A stretch of DNA of 64,000 nucleotides from Burkholderia sp. BCC0322 (lineage in GTDB: Bacteria; Pseudomonadota; Gammaproteobacteria; Burkholderiales; Burkholderiaceae): positions 1 through 64,000 of the forward strand of contig NZ_CADFDU010000008.1 of the NCBI RefSeq assembly GCF_902833045.1. The letters run 5' to 3'. Every line of letters begins with the position of its first letter. Positions within the stretch are counted from its first letter, which is position 1. Positions 49,973 through 60,521 of this stretch are shown here, piece by piece. The notes below the pieces were generated by a model. It saw only the letters and a list, made by a program, of their open reading frames with translations, ran no database searches and was not told where the DNA came from. The translations under genes were made by a program, and so were the position numbers.

Positions 49973-50704
49973 TCATGCGCGTGCGGCGGGATCGAGCGCG
50001 TCGATGAGCGCCGCGGCCGAGTCGAACGCGCGGTCGGCGTCGGGCAGCGGCGGCCGGCGCAGCATCACGACCGGCAGCCTGCGTTCACGCGCGACGTCGA
50101 GCTTGGCTTCGGTGGCCGCGCCACCGCTGTTCTTGCTGACGACGACGTCGATACCCATCAGCGCGAACAGCGCGCGCTCGCCGTCGAGCGTGAACGGCCC
50201 GCGCGCGGCGACGATCTGCGCGTGCGCGTTGCCGGGATGCGCGTCGAGGCAGCGCACGAGCCAGAACTGGTGTGGCGGAATCGCGTCGAGATGCGCGAGC
50301 GGTTCGCGGCCGAGCGTGAACAGCGGCCGCCTGAACGGCGCAAGCGCGGCCTCGATGCCGGCCCAGTCGTCGACCATGCGCCAGTCGTCGCCGGGTTGCG
50401 GCGCCCACGGCGCGCGGTGCAGCGCCCACAGCGGCACGCCCGCTTCACGCGCCGCGGCGGCGGCATTCGCGCTGATCCGCGCGGCATACGGATGCGTCGC
50501 GTCGATCACGAGGCCGATGCCGGCGCCGCGCAGATAGGCGGCCAGCCCGGCAGCACCACCGAAGCCGCCGACGCGTACGTCGCAGCGCAGGTCGTCGGGT
50601 ACCTTGCCGAGGCCGGCCAGACTGTAGACGTGATGAGGCCCGAGCGCCCGCGCGATTTTCAGCGCATCGCCGGTGCCGCCGAGCAGCAGGATGCGCGCGC
50701 TCAT
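49973..50704 (-). CDS. cobK: Precorrin-6A reductase
   Basis: Predicted 243 residues. It has [17 protein letters not shown] at the N-terminus, [19 protein letters not shown] in the middle and [19 protein letters not shown] near the C-terminus, all typical of CobK/CbiJ. It reduces the macrocycle with NADPH. The ATG at 50704 overlaps the cbiD stop by 4 nt. Confidence 0.94.
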   Translation of the reverse strand: MSARILLLGGTGDALKIARALGPHHVYSLAGLGKVPDDLRCDVRVGGFGGAAGLAAYLRGAGIGLVIDATHPYAARISANAAAAAREAGVPLWALHRAPWAPQPGDDWRMVDDWAGIEAALAPFRRPLFTLGREPLAHLDAIPPHQFWLVRCLDAHPGNAHAQIVAARGPFTLDGERALFALMGIDVVVSKNSGGAATEAKLDVARERRLPVVMLRRPPLPDADRAFDSAAALIDALDPAARA

Positions 50705-51789
50705 CGCGCCTCCCCGACGAAGCGGCCTTGCCGGTCGATCGCGAACATTTCGACGGCGACCGACGGCGGCACGATGTCGCGCGCGACGCGCAACGCGTGT
50801 GCGCAGACGAGATCGCCGAGCGGCACACCGTCGGCATGCGCAATCTTCAGTGCTTCCTGGCTCGTGTTCGCGGCGCGCATCGCGGCCTGCAGCGCATCGC
50901 TTGCGCCGGCCTCGGCCGCCCACTGCGCGAGCAGCGGCAGGTCGATGCTCGAATGGCGGCTGTGCAGGTCGAGATGGCCGGCCGCGAGCTTGCTGAGCTT
51001 GCCGAAGCCGCCGCACATCGACAGCCGCGCGACCGGCGCGCGCCGCAGGTGCTTGAGCACCGCGCCCGCGAAATCGCCCATCTCGATCAGCGCCATGTCG
51101 GGCAGGCGGTAGTGCGCGCGCATCGCGTCCTCGCTCGCGTTGCCGGTGCACGCGGCGATGTGCGCGATCCCGTTCGCCCGCGCGACGTCGATGCCCTGGT
51201 GGATCGACGCGATGTAGGCCGAGCACGAGAACGGCCGCACGATGCCCGTCGTGCCGAGGATCGACAAACCACCGACGATGCCGAGGCGCGGATTCATCGT
51301 CTTCAGCGCGAGCGCCTCGCCGCCTTCGACGCCGATCGTCACGTCGAAGCCGCCCGCGTAGCCATGCTCGATCGCGAGCGCTTCCAGGTGCGTCGTCATC
51401 ATCTGGCGCGGCACCGGGTTGATCGCCGGTTCGCCGACCGGCAGCGTCAGCCCCGCGCGCGTGACCGTGCCGACGCCCGGCCCTGCATGGAACCGCACGC
51501 CGGGCGCCGACGCGAGCGCGACGCGCGCGAAGATCAGCGCGCCGTGCGTCACGTCCGGATCGTCGCCGGCGTCCTTGATCGTGCCGGCTTCCGCACCGTC
51601 GTCCGTGGTGCGACAAAACTCGAGCCGCATCATCACGCGCTGCCCCTTCGGCAGCACGATCTCGACCGCGTCGTCCGCGCGGCCCGCGAGCAGCAGCCGC
51701 GCGGCGGCGAGCGACGTCGCGGTCGCGCAGCTGCCGGTCGTGTAGCCGAAGCGGAGCGGCGCGGGCTGTTCGGGGGTCTCGTCGCGCAT
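50701..51789 (-). CDS. cbiD: Cobalt-precorrin-5B C1-methyltransferase (CbiD type)
   Basis: Predicted 362 residues. Family features are [54 protein letters not shown] and [15 protein letters not shown]. CbiD methylates C1 with loss of the C20 fragment in the anaerobic pathway; aerobic organisms normally use CobF, which is not seen here. Its start and the cobL stop share one base (TGATG), and its end overlaps cobK by 4 nt. Confidence 0.95.
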   Translation of the reverse strand: MRDETPEQPAPLRFGYTTGSCATATSLAAARLLLAGRADDAVEIVLPKGQRVMMRLEFCRTTDDGAEAGTIKDAGDDPDVTHGALIFARVALASAPGVRFHAGPGVGTVTRAGLTLPVGEPAINPVPRQMMTTHLEALAIEHGYAGGFDVTIGVEGGEALALKTMNPRLGIVGGLSILGTTGIVRPFSCSAYIASIHQGIDVARANGIAHIAACTGNASEDAMRAHYRLPDMALIEMGDFAGAVLKHLRRAPVARLSMCGGFGKLSKLAAGHLDLHSRHSSIDLPLLAQWAAEAGASDALQAAMRAANTSQEALKIAHADGVPLGDLVCAHALRVARDIVPPSVAVEMFAIDRQGRFVGEAR

Positions 51790-53051
51790 CACGCGTCCGT
51801 TGCGTTCGTCGTGGCCGACGATGCGCTCGTGTCGGCCAGGCCGGCCGCGTCGGGCTTGCGCACGTCGTATAGCGTGACCGGCAACGGCTGCCGCCACGTA
51901 TCGAAGCGGCCGAGCGGCTCGGCGTGCGCGAGCGACACGCGCGTCAGCGTGCCGCCGTGCGCCTCGCGCCAGGCGGCGAGCGCCATCTCGCCCTGCAGCG
52001 TGACCGCGTTCGCGACCAGCCGGCCGCCGGGCTTCAGCGCTGCCCAGCACGCGTCGAGCACGCCGGGCGCGGTCGCCCCGCCGCCGATGAAGATCGCGTC
52101 GGGCGCGGCAAGCCCCGCGAGCGCATCGGGCGCGCGGCCCGCGACGAGTTGCAGGCCCGGCACGCCGAGCGCGTCGCGATTGTGCTCGATGAAGCGCTGC
52201 CGCTCCGCATGCGCTTCGATCGCGATTGCCTGGCAGGACGGATGCGCGCGCATCCATTCGATGCCGATCGAGCCGCTGCCGGCGCCGACGTCCCACAGCA
52301 GCTCGCCGGGCGCGGGCGCGAGGCGACCGAGTGTCATTGCGCGCAGATCGCGCTTGGTGAGCTGGCCGTCATGACGGTACGCATCGTCGGGCAGGCCGGG
52401 CGTGAGCGCGCGGCGCGGCGCGTCGGGGCCGGCCTGGCAGTCGAGCGCCACCAGGTTGAGCGCGGCCGTTTCGTCGACGCGCCAGTCCTGTGCGAGCCCG
52501 TCGAGACGCCGCTCGAGCGGGCCGCCGAGATGTTCGAACACGCTGATGCGCGTCGGCCCGAAGCCGCGTGCGACGAGTTCGGCCGCGACGGCGGCCGGCG
52601 TGCGGCCGTCGGCGCTCAGCACGAACAGGCGGCGGCCGGGCAGCAGGTGGCGCGCGAGCGTCGCAAGCGGACGGCCCACAAGCGAGACCGCGCCGACATC
52701 CTGCAGCGCCCAGCCGAGGCGTGCGGCCGCCAGCGACAGCGACGACGGCGCGGGCATCACGCGCCATTCGTCCGGGGACAGTGTGCGCGCGAGCGTGGCG
52801 CCGACGCCGAACAGCATCGGATCGCCGCTGGCGAGCACGCAGACGGGCGACGCGCGACGCGCGAGCACGCCCGCGAGATCGAACGGCGACGGCCACGTTT
52901 CGCGTGCGGCCGGCAGCCGCGCGGGCAGCATGTCGAGATGCCGCTTCGCGCCGACGACGAGCGTCGCGTCGAGCAGCGCGCGGCGCGCGCTGCGTCCGAG
53001 CCCCGCGTAACCGTCGTCGCCGATGCCCACTACCGTCAGCCACGCCGTCAT
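51789..53051 (-). CDS. cobL: Precorrin-6Y C5,15-methyltransferase (CbiE-CbiT fusion)
   Basis: Predicted 420 residues, with GGAAGGG before the ATG. The N-terminal half is the CbiE methyltransferase ([33 protein letters not shown]). The C-terminal half is the CbiT decarboxylating methyltransferase with SAM motif [20 protein letters not shown] and [18 protein letters not shown]. Together they methylate C5 and C15 and decarboxylate the C12 side chain. It is the first gene of the minus-strand operon. An 8-bp hairpin (53094-53116) lies in its leader. Confidence 0.95.
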   Translation of the reverse strand: MTAWLTVVGIGDDGYAGLGRSARRALLDATLVVGAKRHLDMLPARLPAARETWPSPFDLAGVLARRASPVCVLASGDPMLFGVGATLARTLSPDEWRVMPAPSSLSLAAARLGWALQDVGAVSLVGRPLATLARHLLPGRRLFVLSADGRTPAAVAAELVARGFGPTRISVFEHLGGPLERRLDGLAQDWRVDETAALNLVALDCQAGPDAPRRALTPGLPDDAYRHDGQLTKRDLRAMTLGRLAPAPGELLWDVGAGSGSIGIEWMRAHPSCQAIAIEAHAERQRFIEHNRDALGVPGLQLVAGRAPDALAGLAAPDAIFIGGGATAPGVLDACWAALKPGGRLVANAVTLQGEMALAAWREAHGGTLTRVSLAHAEPLGRFDTWRQPLPVTLYDVRKPDAAGLADTSASSATTNATDA

Positions 53052-53321
53052 GCACCCTTCCCCATCGTTCGATTCCCTACCGTGTGTTGCGATGCGCGGC
53101 GGCCAAGTCGCCGCGCGTTGATCCGTTGCTGATTCCGATCCTGATCCGCTTCCGCGCGGTGCGTGCCTCCCGCCGGTGCGATACGGCCCGGATGTCAGCC
53201 GAGCCGCCAATCGTACCATTTGCGAGACAACGCAAAACCGGCTGCGGCCGTGCTGCGACGCGGTTGTGCGACGCATCGCCGATGCCGGATCGTCGCAAAA
53301 ATCGGGTATCCTACGGCCGTT

Positions 53322-53490
53322 CGTTCGCCGGTGCCCCTCGGGGCCGAAGAGGGAACACAGGGCGCGCCGCGCGCCGCTGTGGCTGCCCCCGCAACTGTAG
53401 ACAGCGAGCCGATCTCCCCCTCATGCCACTGGTTCCACCGGGAAGGCCGGGAGCCGGCGCCGACCTGTCAGCCAGGAGACCTGCCGGCCA
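53322..53490 (+). promoter_or_regulatory. Cobalamin riboswitch
   Basis: The conserved segments occur in order: CGCCGGTGCCCC (P2 entry), GAGGGAACACAGG, GTGGCTGCCCCCGCAACTGT (B12 box region), GCCACTGG, CCGGGAAGGCCGGG, and the 3' block GTCAGCCAGGAGACCTGCCG. It lies 80 bp upstream of the cobG start on the same strand. Binding of adenosylcobalamin should block expression of cobG-cobH-cobI-cbiG/cobJ. No second riboswitch is seen for the divergent cobL operon. Confidence 0.95.
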
Positions 53491-53570
53491 GAAAGTGCGT
53501 GCGTGCCAGTCGGCGTCGGGCGGGGTGTACCGATGCGTTGGCCGCGGCGCGACACTGTCCCGCTACCCCG

Positions 53571-54974
53571 TTGAGTTCCGCCCCCGTTTCGATTCCTGCG
53601 TCGCCCGTCGTGCGCCCGTCGGCCTGCCCGGGGCTCGTGCGCGTGGTCGCGGCCGCCGACGGCGGGCTGTGCCGGATCAAGCTGCCGGGCGGCCGGCTCG
53701 ACGCGCACCAGGCGCGTGCGATCGCCGCCGCCGCGCGTGCCTGCGGCTCCGGCGCGATCGACGCGACCAATCGCGCGAATCTCCAGCTGCGCGGCATTCG
53801 CGACAGCGCGGCCGACGCGCTGGCGCGCGCGTTGCTCGACGCGGGCCTCGGCCCGCGCGTCGACACAACCTCGAATGCCGCCGCCGATGCGGCCGCGCTC
53901 GCCGCGAGCGACGACGTCCGCAATGTGATGCTCAGCCCGCTCGCCGGCCACGACCCGGCCGCGCTCGTCGACAGCCGCGCGCTCGTCGCGCCGCTCTTCG
54001 ACCTGCTGGCGCGCGAGCCTCGCCGCGGCGAGCTGTCGCCGAAATTCTCGATCCAGCTAGACGGCGGCGAATCGGTTGCGGCGCTCGATCATCCGCACGA
54101 CATCTGGCTGGCCGCCTGGCGTCGCGGCGACGGCGCGGTACGCGTCGCTGCCGGGCTGGCCGGCTGCCCTCCGGTTGCGCACGACGACCCGCCCGCTGCG
54201 GTCGATGTCGCGCCCGCTCAAGCCGCTGCGCTGGTTCGCGCGCTGCTGCTTGCATTCCTCGATCTCGCGCCGGCGAACGTCTCGCGGATGCGCGCGCTGC
54301 TCGCAACAGGCAGCGAACGCGCGTTGCTCGAACGCGCGCAGCACTATTTGCCCTTCCCGCTCGCGGCCGATCCGGCGCTCGCCGGCTGGCGCCGCACGCA
54401 TGCCGATCCGACGCTGCGTTTCGGCGTGCGTTCGTCTCTCGACGAGGCGCGCTGCAACGTCGGCGCGCAATTCGTGCTCGGCCGGCTCGATGCCGCACAA
54501 CTGGAGCGGCTCGCCGCGCTGGCCGAAGCCGACGGCGACGGCACGCTGTCGATGACGCCGTGGCAAGGCGTGTTTCTCCACGGCGTGCCGAACGAACGCG
54601 CTTCGGCCACGCTCGATGCGCTCGCGTCGCTCGGCCTCGTCTGCGCGTCGTCCGACCCGCTCGCGTCGCTCGTCGCATGCACCGGCAGCGCGGGCTGCGC
54701 GAAGGCGCGCGCCGACACGAAGCAGGACGCACTCGCGCTCGCCACGCGCATCGGCCATGCGGTCGACGTGCACCTGACCGGCTGCGAGCGCCACTGCGCG
54801 TTGCCGCATCCCGCGACGCACACGCTCGTCGCGGTTGCGCCCGCGCACTACGACCTTTACCGGCGCGACGCTGCCGCGGGCCTCGGCGCCCCGCTCGCGC
54901 GCCATCTGACGATTGACCAGGCCGCGGCCCGATTGACGGGCGCGCGGCACAGCCAGGACACCACCGATGCTTGA
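53571..54974 (+). CDS. cobG: Precorrin-3B synthase (CobG)
   Basis: Predicted 467 residues from a TTG at 53571; there is no in-frame ATG near, and the sequence before it belongs to the riboswitch region. A GTG about 75 bp upstream is an alternative. It belongs to the nitrite/sulfite reductase-like family: CPGLVRVVAAADGGLCRIKLPGG at the start in two short blocks, ATNRANLQLRGI, and the [4Fe-4S] cysteines in CTGSAGCAK and GCERHCALP. CobG uses oxygen to make precorrin-3B, so it marks an aerobic pathway. It is the first gene after the cobalamin riboswitch and overlaps cobH by 8 nt. Confidence 0.9.
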   Translation: MSSAPVSIPASPVVRPSACPGLVRVVAAADGGLCRIKLPGGRLDAHQARAIAAAARACGSGAIDATNRANLQLRGIRDSAADALARALLDAGLGPRVDTTSNAAADAAALAASDDVRNVMLSPLAGHDPAALVDSRALVAPLFDLLAREPRRGELSPKFSIQLDGGESVAALDHPHDIWLAAWRRGDGAVRVAAGLAGCPPVAHDDPPAAVDVAPAQAAALVRALLLAFLDLAPANVSRMRALLATGSERALLERAQHYLPFPLAADPALAGWRRTHADPTLRFGVRSSLDEARCNVGAQFVLGRLDAAQLERLAALAEADGDGTLSMTPWQGVFLHGVPNERASATLDALASLGLVCASSDPLASLVACTGSAGCAKARADTKQDALALATRIGHAVDVHLTGCERHCALPHPATHTLVAVAPAHYDLYRRDAAAGLGAPLARHLTIDQAAARLTGARHSQDTTDA

Positions 54975-55593
54975 CTACATTCGCGACGGGCAGGAAATCT
55001 ACCGCCAGTCGTTCGCGACGATCCGCGCCGAGGCCGACCTGTCGCAGGTTCCGCCCGACCTCGAGAAACTCGCGGTGCGCGTGATCCATGCGTGCGGGAT
55101 GGTCGACGTCGTCTACGACCTGCGCTTCTCGGCCGGTGCCGGCACGGCGGGCCGCACGGCGCTGGCAGCCGGCGCGCCGATCCTGTGCGATGCGAGGATG
55201 GTTGCCGAAGGCATCACGCGCGCGCGGCTGCCGGCCGACAATCGCGTGATCTGCACGCTCGGCGAGCCCGAGGTGCCCGATCTCGCGCGACATCTCGGCA
55301 ACACGCGATCGGCCGCCGCGCTCGAACTGTGGCGTCCGCATCTCGCGGGCAGCGTCGTCGTGATCGGCAATGCGCCCACCGCGCTGTTCCACCTGCTCGA
55401 CATGATCGACGCCGGCGCGCCGCGTCCCGCGCTGATCCTCGGTTTCCCGGTCGGCTTCATCGGCGCGGCCGAATCGAAGGCGCTGCTCGATGCCGACAGC
55501 CGCGGCGTGCCGTACGTCACGCTGCTCGGCCGGCGCGGCGGCAGCGCGATGGCGGCTGCGGCGGTCAATGCGCTCGCGACGGAGGTCGAATGA
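54967..55593 (+). CDS. cobH: Precorrin-8X methylmutase
   Basis: Predicted 208 residues. Family features are [45 protein letters not shown], and [20 protein letters not shown]. CobH/CbiC moves the C11 methyl group to C12 to form hydrogenobyrinate. The catalytic His is in VIHACGM. It overlaps cobG by 8 nt and cobI by 4 nt. Confidence 0.96.
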   Translation: MLDYIRDGQEIYRQSFATIRAEADLSQVPPDLEKLAVRVIHACGMVDVVYDLRFSAGAGTAGRTALAAGAPILCDARMVAEGITRARLPADNRVICTLGEPEVPDLARHLGNTRSAAALELWRPHLAGSVVVIGNAPTALFHLLDMIDAGAPRPALILGFPVGFIGAAESKALLDADSRGVPYVTLLGRRGGSAMAAAAVNALATEVE

Positions 55594-56324
55594 CGACCGC
55601 GCGCGGACGCCTGTTCGGGGTCGGCGTCGGCCCCGGCGATCCTGAACTGATGACGATCAAGGCGCTGCGCGTGCTGCAGGCCGCGCCCGTGGTCGCGTAT
55701 TTCGTCGCGAAGGGCAAGAAGGGCAATGCGTACGGCATCGTCGAAGCGCACCTGCGGGACGGGCAAACGCAACTGCCGCTGGTCTATCCGGTGACGACCG
55801 AAGCGCTGCCGCCGCCGCTGTGCTACGAGACGGTGATCGCCGACTTCTACGATACGGCCGCCGAGATCGTTGCCGCGCACCTCGATGCGGGCCGCGACGT
55901 CGCCGTGATTTGCGAGGGCGACCCGTTCTTCTACGGCTCGTACATGTACCTGCACGACCGCCTCGCACCGCGCTACGACACCGAGGTCGTCCCCGGCGTA
56001 TGCGCGATGCTCGGCGGCACGGCCGTGCTCGGCCAGCCGCTCGTCTATCGCAACCAGAGCCTGTCGGTGCTGTCGGGCGTGCTGCCCGAGCACGAGCTGC
56101 GCGAGCGGCTCGCGCGGGCCGACGCGGCCGTCGTGATGAAGCTCGGCCGCAATTTCGACAAGGTGCGGCGCGTGCTCGACGAGTTGGGGCTCGCGAAGCG
56201 CGCGCTGTATGTCGAGCGCGCGACGATGGCAAGCCAGCGCATCGTGCCGCTCGACGAAGTCGATCCGATGGCGTCGCCGTATTTCTCGCTGCTCGTCGTG
56301 CCGGGGGAAAAATGGCAAGGATGA
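55590..56324 (+). CDS. cobI: Precorrin-2 C20-methyltransferase
   Basis: Predicted 244 residues. It has [37 protein letters not shown] and [15 protein letters not shown], the order seen in CobI/CbiL methyltransferases. It adds a methyl to C20 of precorrin-2. The ATG overlaps the cobH stop (ATGA), and its own end overlaps the next gene. Confidence 0.95.
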   Translation: MTTARGRLFGVGVGPGDPELMTIKALRVLQAAPVVAYFVAKGKKGNAYGIVEAHLRDGQTQLPLVYPVTTEALPPPLCYETVIADFYDTAAEIVAAHLDAGRDVAVICEGDPFFYGSYMYLHDRLAPRYDTEVVPGVCAMLGGTAVLGQPLVYRNQSLSVLSGVLPEHELRERLARADAAVVMKLGRNFDKVRRVLDELGLAKRALYVERATMASQRIVPLDEVDPMASPYFSLLVVPGEKWQG

Positions 56325-58042
56325 CGACCCCGCCCGCGATCGTGATTCTCGGCACGGGCGCGCTCGATACCGCACGGCGCATCCAGGCGCGCTATCCGGA
56401 TGCCCTCGTGCACGGCCTCGCGTCGCGCGTCGCGGCGGACGTGCCGTTCGACGATCTCGGCGTGCACTTGCGCGAACTCTATGCGCGCGGGCTGCCGATC
56501 GTCGCGCTGTGCGCGGCCGGCATCGTGATCCGCTGCCTCGCCCCCGCACTCGCCGACAAAGGCATCGAGCCGCCCGTGCTCGCGGTGGCGGAAGACGGGT
56601 CGGCGGTCGTGCCGCTGCTCGGCGGGCTGACGGGCGTCAACGTGATCGCGCGAGAAATCGCCGCATGCGTCGGCGTCGCTCCTGCAATCACGACGAGCGG
56701 CGAACTGCGCTTCGGCGCGTGCATGCTCAATCCGCCGGAAGGTTATGCGCTCGCCGATCTCGCCCAGGGCAAGCGTTTCGTGTCCGATCTGCTCGCGGGC
56801 GCGTCGACGCGCATCGACGGTGCGGCGCCGTGGCTCGACGATGTCGCACTGCCGCGCGACGACGCGGCCGCGCACGCGATCCGCGTGACGCCCGACGCAT
56901 GGCGCGGCACGCGCGACGAACTCGTGATTCATCCGCGCAGCGTGGTGGTGGGCGTCGATGCGCAGGCGATCCGCGGCGATGAAGCGCTCGCTGCGCGCAT
57001 CGACGCCGCACTCGATGCGCACGGTCTCGCACGGCTCGCGCTCGCGGCCATCGTGGCGCACGCGTCGGCAATCGGCGACGCGGTGCTGGAGGACGCGGCG
57101 CGAACGCTCGACGTGCCGCTGCGTTTCGTCGATGTCGATTCCGAAGGCAACGACGAGGCAATCGCCGATGCCGCCGCGCTGCTTGGCCGCGCATTGCGCG
57201 TCGCACACACGCTGCGCGCCACGACGAACGGTATCGCGTGCGCGGTCGCGTCGCATCCGGTCGATCCCGCCACGCTCGGCCGTGCGCGCGGCCGCCTGAC
57301 GGTGCTCGGCCTCGGCCCGGGCGGCGCAGCGTGGCTCACGCCGGCCGCACGCGCCGCGCTCGCGGACGCGACCGACATCCTCGGCTACACGACCTACGTG
57401 AACATGGCGGGCCCGTTCCGCGGCGACCAGCGCGTGCATGGCACCGACAATCGCGAAGAGATGCAGCGCGCGCGCCATGCATTCGAGCTCGCGGCCAGCG
57501 GCCGGCGCGTCGCGGTCGTGTCATCGGGCGACCCGGGTGTGTTCGCAATGGCCGCGGCCGTGCTCGAAGCGCTCGACGAAGCGTGCGATCCGCACTGGGC
57601 CGCGGTCGACCTGCGCGTGGAGCCGGGCATCTCGGCGTCGCTCGCGACGGCCGCGCAGGCCGGTGCGCCGCTCGGTCACGACTTCTGTGCGATCTCGCTG
57701 TCGGACAACCTGAAGCCGTGGGACGTGATCGAGACGCGCCTGCGGCATGCGGCGCAGGCCGATCTGGTAATGGCGTTCTACAACCCGATCTCGCGTGCGC
57801 GGCCGTGGCAGCTCGATCGTGCGCTCGATGTCGTGCGCGCGCACCGCACGGCCGAGACGGTGGTCGTGCTCGGCCGCGACATCGGCCGGCCGGGCGCGAC
57901 GCTCACGACGACGACGCTCGGCGCGCTGCGCAGCGACCAGGTCGACATGCGCACGATGGTGATCGTCGGCTCGTCGACGACGCGGCGTTTCGCGATCGGC
58001 AACGCACGAGAGTGGGTCTATACGCCGCGCTGGTATCGCTGA
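56312..58042 (+). CDS. cobJ: CbiG-CobJ fusion: CbiG domain plus precorrin-3B C17-methyltransferase
   Basis: Predicted 576 residues from the ATG at 56312 with GGGGGA upstream; a start at 56321 (ATGA with cobI) is possible. Residues 1 to about 325 are CbiG-like: [32 protein letters not shown] and a C-terminal CobE-like part ([13 protein letters not shown]). The rest is a CobJ/CbiH methyltransferase: [34 protein letters not shown] and [15 protein letters not shown]. CobJ methylates C17 and contracts the ring. CbiG opens the lactone in the anaerobic route, so its fusion in an operon with the aerobic CobG is notable. Confidence 0.93.
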   Translation: MARMTTPPAIVILGTGALDTARRIQARYPDALVHGLASRVAADVPFDDLGVHLRELYARGLPIVALCAAGIVIRCLAPALADKGIEPPVLAVAEDGSAVVPLLGGLTGVNVIAREIAACVGVAPAITTSGELRFGACMLNPPEGYALADLAQGKRFVSDLLAGASTRIDGAAPWLDDVALPRDDAAAHAIRVTPDAWRGTRDELVIHPRSVVVGVDAQAIRGDEALAARIDAALDAHGLARLALAAIVAHASAIGDAVLEDAARTLDVPLRFVDVDSEGNDEAIADAAALLGRALRVAHTLRATTNGIACAVASHPVDPATLGRARGRLTVLGLGPGGAAWLTPAARAALADATDILGYTTYVNMAGPFRGDQRVHGTDNREEMQRARHAFELAASGRRVAVVSSGDPGVFAMAAAVLEALDEACDPHWAAVDLRVEPGISASLATAAQAGAPLGHDFCAISLSDNLKPWDVIETRLRHAAQADLVMAFYNPISRARPWQLDRALDVVRAHRTAETVVVLGRDIGRPGATLTTTTLGALRSDQVDMRTMVIVGSSTTRRFAIGNAREWVYTPRWYR

Positions 58043-58046
58043 ACGC

Positions 58047-58080
58047 GGCTAGCGTGTGAACCCGGCTAACGTGTGAACCC
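58047..58080. repeat. 17-bp tandem duplication between convergent genes
   Basis: GGCTAGCGTGTGAACCC (58047-58063) is followed directly by GGCTAACGTGTGAACCC (58064-58080), with one difference. The second copy contains the last codons and the stop of the minus-strand MFS gene. It looks like a recent slippage duplication at the gene end. Confidence 0.85.
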
Positions 58081-59274
58081 GGCACCGCGCACGTGGGCAT
58101 GCTCGCTGCCGGCCGCGCCGCCGTCTCGCCAGAACCGGTACACGAGCACGCCGACGACGGCCTGCGCCGCGACCACGAACGCGACGCAGCCGGCCCATCC
58201 CCATCGATGCCAGCCGGGCACCGGCAGGATCGAGCCGAGGCTGCCGCCGAAGTAATAGCAGGACAGGTAGAGGCCGATCGCCGTCGAGCGTGCGCTCGAC
58301 GCCGCCTGCGAGATGAACGCATTGGCCGACGCCTGTTCGACGAACACGGCGGTCGAACTGAGCGCGAGGCCGGCCAGGATCACCGGCACGCTGTCGGACA
58401 GCGTGAGCAATGCCCCGCCGATCGCGAGCGCGGCCGCGGCAAGCCCCGGTGCACGCGGGCCGCGATGCCGCGCGAGGCGGCCTGCCAGCGGGGTCACGAC
58501 CACCGCCACCAGAAACACCGCATAGATCGCGCCGATCCCGACCGTGCCGAAGCCGAACGGCGCACGGGCCAGGCGCAGGCCGACGAACGTGAACGTCGCG
58601 ACCTGCGACGCGAGCACGCACGCGCCGATCGCGAACGACGCGAGCAGCGGGCCGCGCGTGACGATGCGCCAGGACGGCCCGGCACCGCTGTCCGCGTCGT
58701 GGTCGGCGCGCCGCGCGCTCGCACCGGATGCCGGCAGGCTCGCATAGATCGCGACACCCGTGACGAGACATAGCGCCGCGACGACGTCGAGCGCATGCCG
58801 CCAGCCCCACATCGACGTCATCAGGTTGGTCGCGAAGCGGCCGGCGAAACCGCCGAGCGTCGTGCCGGCGACGAACAGCGCGCTGATCTCGGCCGACGTG
58901 CCGCGATCGAAGCGTTCGGCGATATAGGCGATCGACAGCGCGAAGACGAACGGCATGACGAGACCGGCGGCAAAACGCGCGCCGAGAAACGACGCGAAAC
59001 TGACCGCATGCGCGGACCACACGACCGGTAGCGCGACGGCCGCCGCCGCGAGCGAAATCGCGACGCGCCGCTCGATGCGTGCAGCCAGCACGCCGACGAA
59101 CGGCGCGATAATGGCGACGGCTGTCGTGGTGGCGCTCACGCCCTGCCCCGCACGCTCCGCGCTGACGCCGAAGGTGGCCGCGAGTTCGTGCAGGATGCCC
59201 TGCGTCGAATACAGATTGAGAAACGCGGCGAAGCCGCAGAGAAAGAACGCGATGCGCGTGGTCCTGTCGTTCAT
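58066..59274 (-). CDS. MFS transporter, YnfM/arabinose-efflux-like
   Basis: Predicted 402 residues from the ATG at 59274. About 12 membrane helices; FFLCGFAAFLNLYSTQGILHEL in helix 1 appears as two adjoining blocks, and LATTFG-like region ELAATFGVSAERAGQGVSA follows. The YnfM branch of the family has this helix 1-2 pattern. It is probably an exporter of small compounds. A LysR gene is divergent 95 bp away and may regulate it. Its final codons overlap a 17-bp tandem repeat. Confidence 0.9.
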   Translation of the reverse strand: MNDRTTRIAFFLCGFAAFLNLYSTQGILHELAATFGVSAERAGQGVSATTTAVAIIAPFVGVLAARIERRVAISLAAAAVALPVVWSAHAVSFASFLGARFAAGLVMPFVFALSIAYIAERFDRGTSAEISALFVAGTTLGGFAGRFATNLMTSMWGWRHALDVVAALCLVTGVAIYASLPASGASARRADHDADSGAGPSWRIVTRGPLLASFAIGACVLASQVATFTFVGLRLARAPFGFGTVGIGAIYAVFLVAVVVTPLAGRLARHRGPRAPGLAAAALAIGGALLTLSDSVPVILAGLALSSTAVFVEQASANAFISQAASSARSTAIGLYLSCYYFGGSLGSILPVPGWHRWGWAGCVAFVVAAQAVVGVLVYRFWRDGGAAGSEHAHVRGAGFTR

Positions 59275-59368
59275 CGGAGCTGCCTGGTCGTCGATGCCGA
59301 CAGTCTGACGAGCGCGCCGCGTGCACGCCAATACCGTTTTCATCGCGATTGATACCGGAACGACAACA

Positions 59369-60271
59369 ATGCTCGACCTGCGCCGCCTCCGCTATTTCGT
59401 GGTCGTCGCCGACGAACTGCACTTCGGCCGCGCGGCGTTGCGCCTGCGGGTCGCGCAGCCGCCGCTGACGCGCCATGTCGCCGCGCTGGAAAGCGAGCTC
59501 GGCGTCCGGCTGTTCGAGCGTTCGACGCGCGCGGTGCGGCTGACGCCGGAAGGCGCCGCGTTCCTCGAACATGCGCGCAACGTCGTCAGCGCGGCCGCCG
59601 AGGCCGAGGCGAGCGCGCGCAAGATCGCGCAAGGCATCGCCGGGCGGATCGTGATCGGCTATGCGAGCTCGATCCCGATGTCCGACACGTTCCCGGACGT
59701 CATCCGCGTCGCGAGCCGGACGATGCCCGACGTCGAGCTCACGTTCCGCGAGGCGGCGACCGCCAGCCAGCGCCAGCAGATCGCGGACGGCACGATGGAC
59801 ATCGGCTTCGGCTGGGCGTGGGACGGTGCGCCCGGCGTGCCGGTGGCATCGCTCGTCGTGTCGCGCGAACCGCTCGTCGCGGCCGTGCCGGCCGGCGATC
59901 CGCTCGCGGGCCGTGCGAGCGTCGACGTCGCGGAACTTGCGAACGCAACCTTCGTCACGTTTCCGCCCGGTTACGGCTCGGCATTGACCGCTGCCCTGGA
60001 CGACTTGTGCGCGCAAGCCGGATTCGCACCGCGGATCGGCGCGACCGCGGCCCAGATCGCGACGCTCGTGTCGCTGGTGGCCGCCGAGCGCGGCATCGCG
60101 ATCGTGCCGGGATTCACGGCGACGCTGCGGCGCCCGGGCGTCGTCTACGTGCCGCTTGCCGGCACGCGCGCGGTCGAACAGATCGTGTCGTGGAACGAGC
60201 CGTTCGCGTCGGCGTGCGTCGAGCGCTTCGTCGCACTGGCACGCTCGCTTGCGCAGCCGGCATCGGCCTGA
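59369..60271 (+). CDS. LysR-type regulator
   Basis: Predicted 300 residues from the ATG at 59369. The N-terminal helix-turn-helix is LRYFVVVADELHFGRAALRL plus VAQPPLTRHVAALESELG. The effector domain has GRIVIGYASSIPMSDTFPDV and LVAAVPAGDPLAGRASV. The opening resembles BenM/CatM-type regulators (LRRLRYFVVVADELHFGRAA). It is divergent from an MFS transporter gene, which is the likely target. Confidence 0.92.
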   Translation: MLDLRRLRYFVVVADELHFGRAALRLRVAQPPLTRHVAALESELGVRLFERSTRAVRLTPEGAAFLEHARNVVSAAAEAEASARKIAQGIAGRIVIGYASSIPMSDTFPDVIRVASRTMPDVELTFREAATASQRQQIADGTMDIGFGWAWDGAPGVPVASLVVSREPLVAAVPAGDPLAGRASVDVAELANATFVTFPPGYGSALTAALDDLCAQAGFAPRIGATAAQIATLVSLVAAERGIAIVPGFTATLRRPGVVYVPLAGTRAVEQIVSWNEPFASACVERFVALARSLAQPASA

Positions 60272-60521
60272 TGCATCGCGAGCGGGGAGCGTCGGGGCGC
60301 GTGCGATCGATCGGGAAAATCGCCCGCATCACGCGTGCCGGAACTGTGCGGAATCGGCAAGATCGTTACGTATCGGGAATCAAATAACAAAAAGAACTCC
60401 TGACTGTTCACTATTCGATGCGAATCCTCCAAGATGGGCACGCCGCCGGCCGGGCATGCCTGGTCGCACGACCGGCGGCGATACGCGGGCCAGCGTATCC
60501 CTCTTCCACTTGGAGAACACA

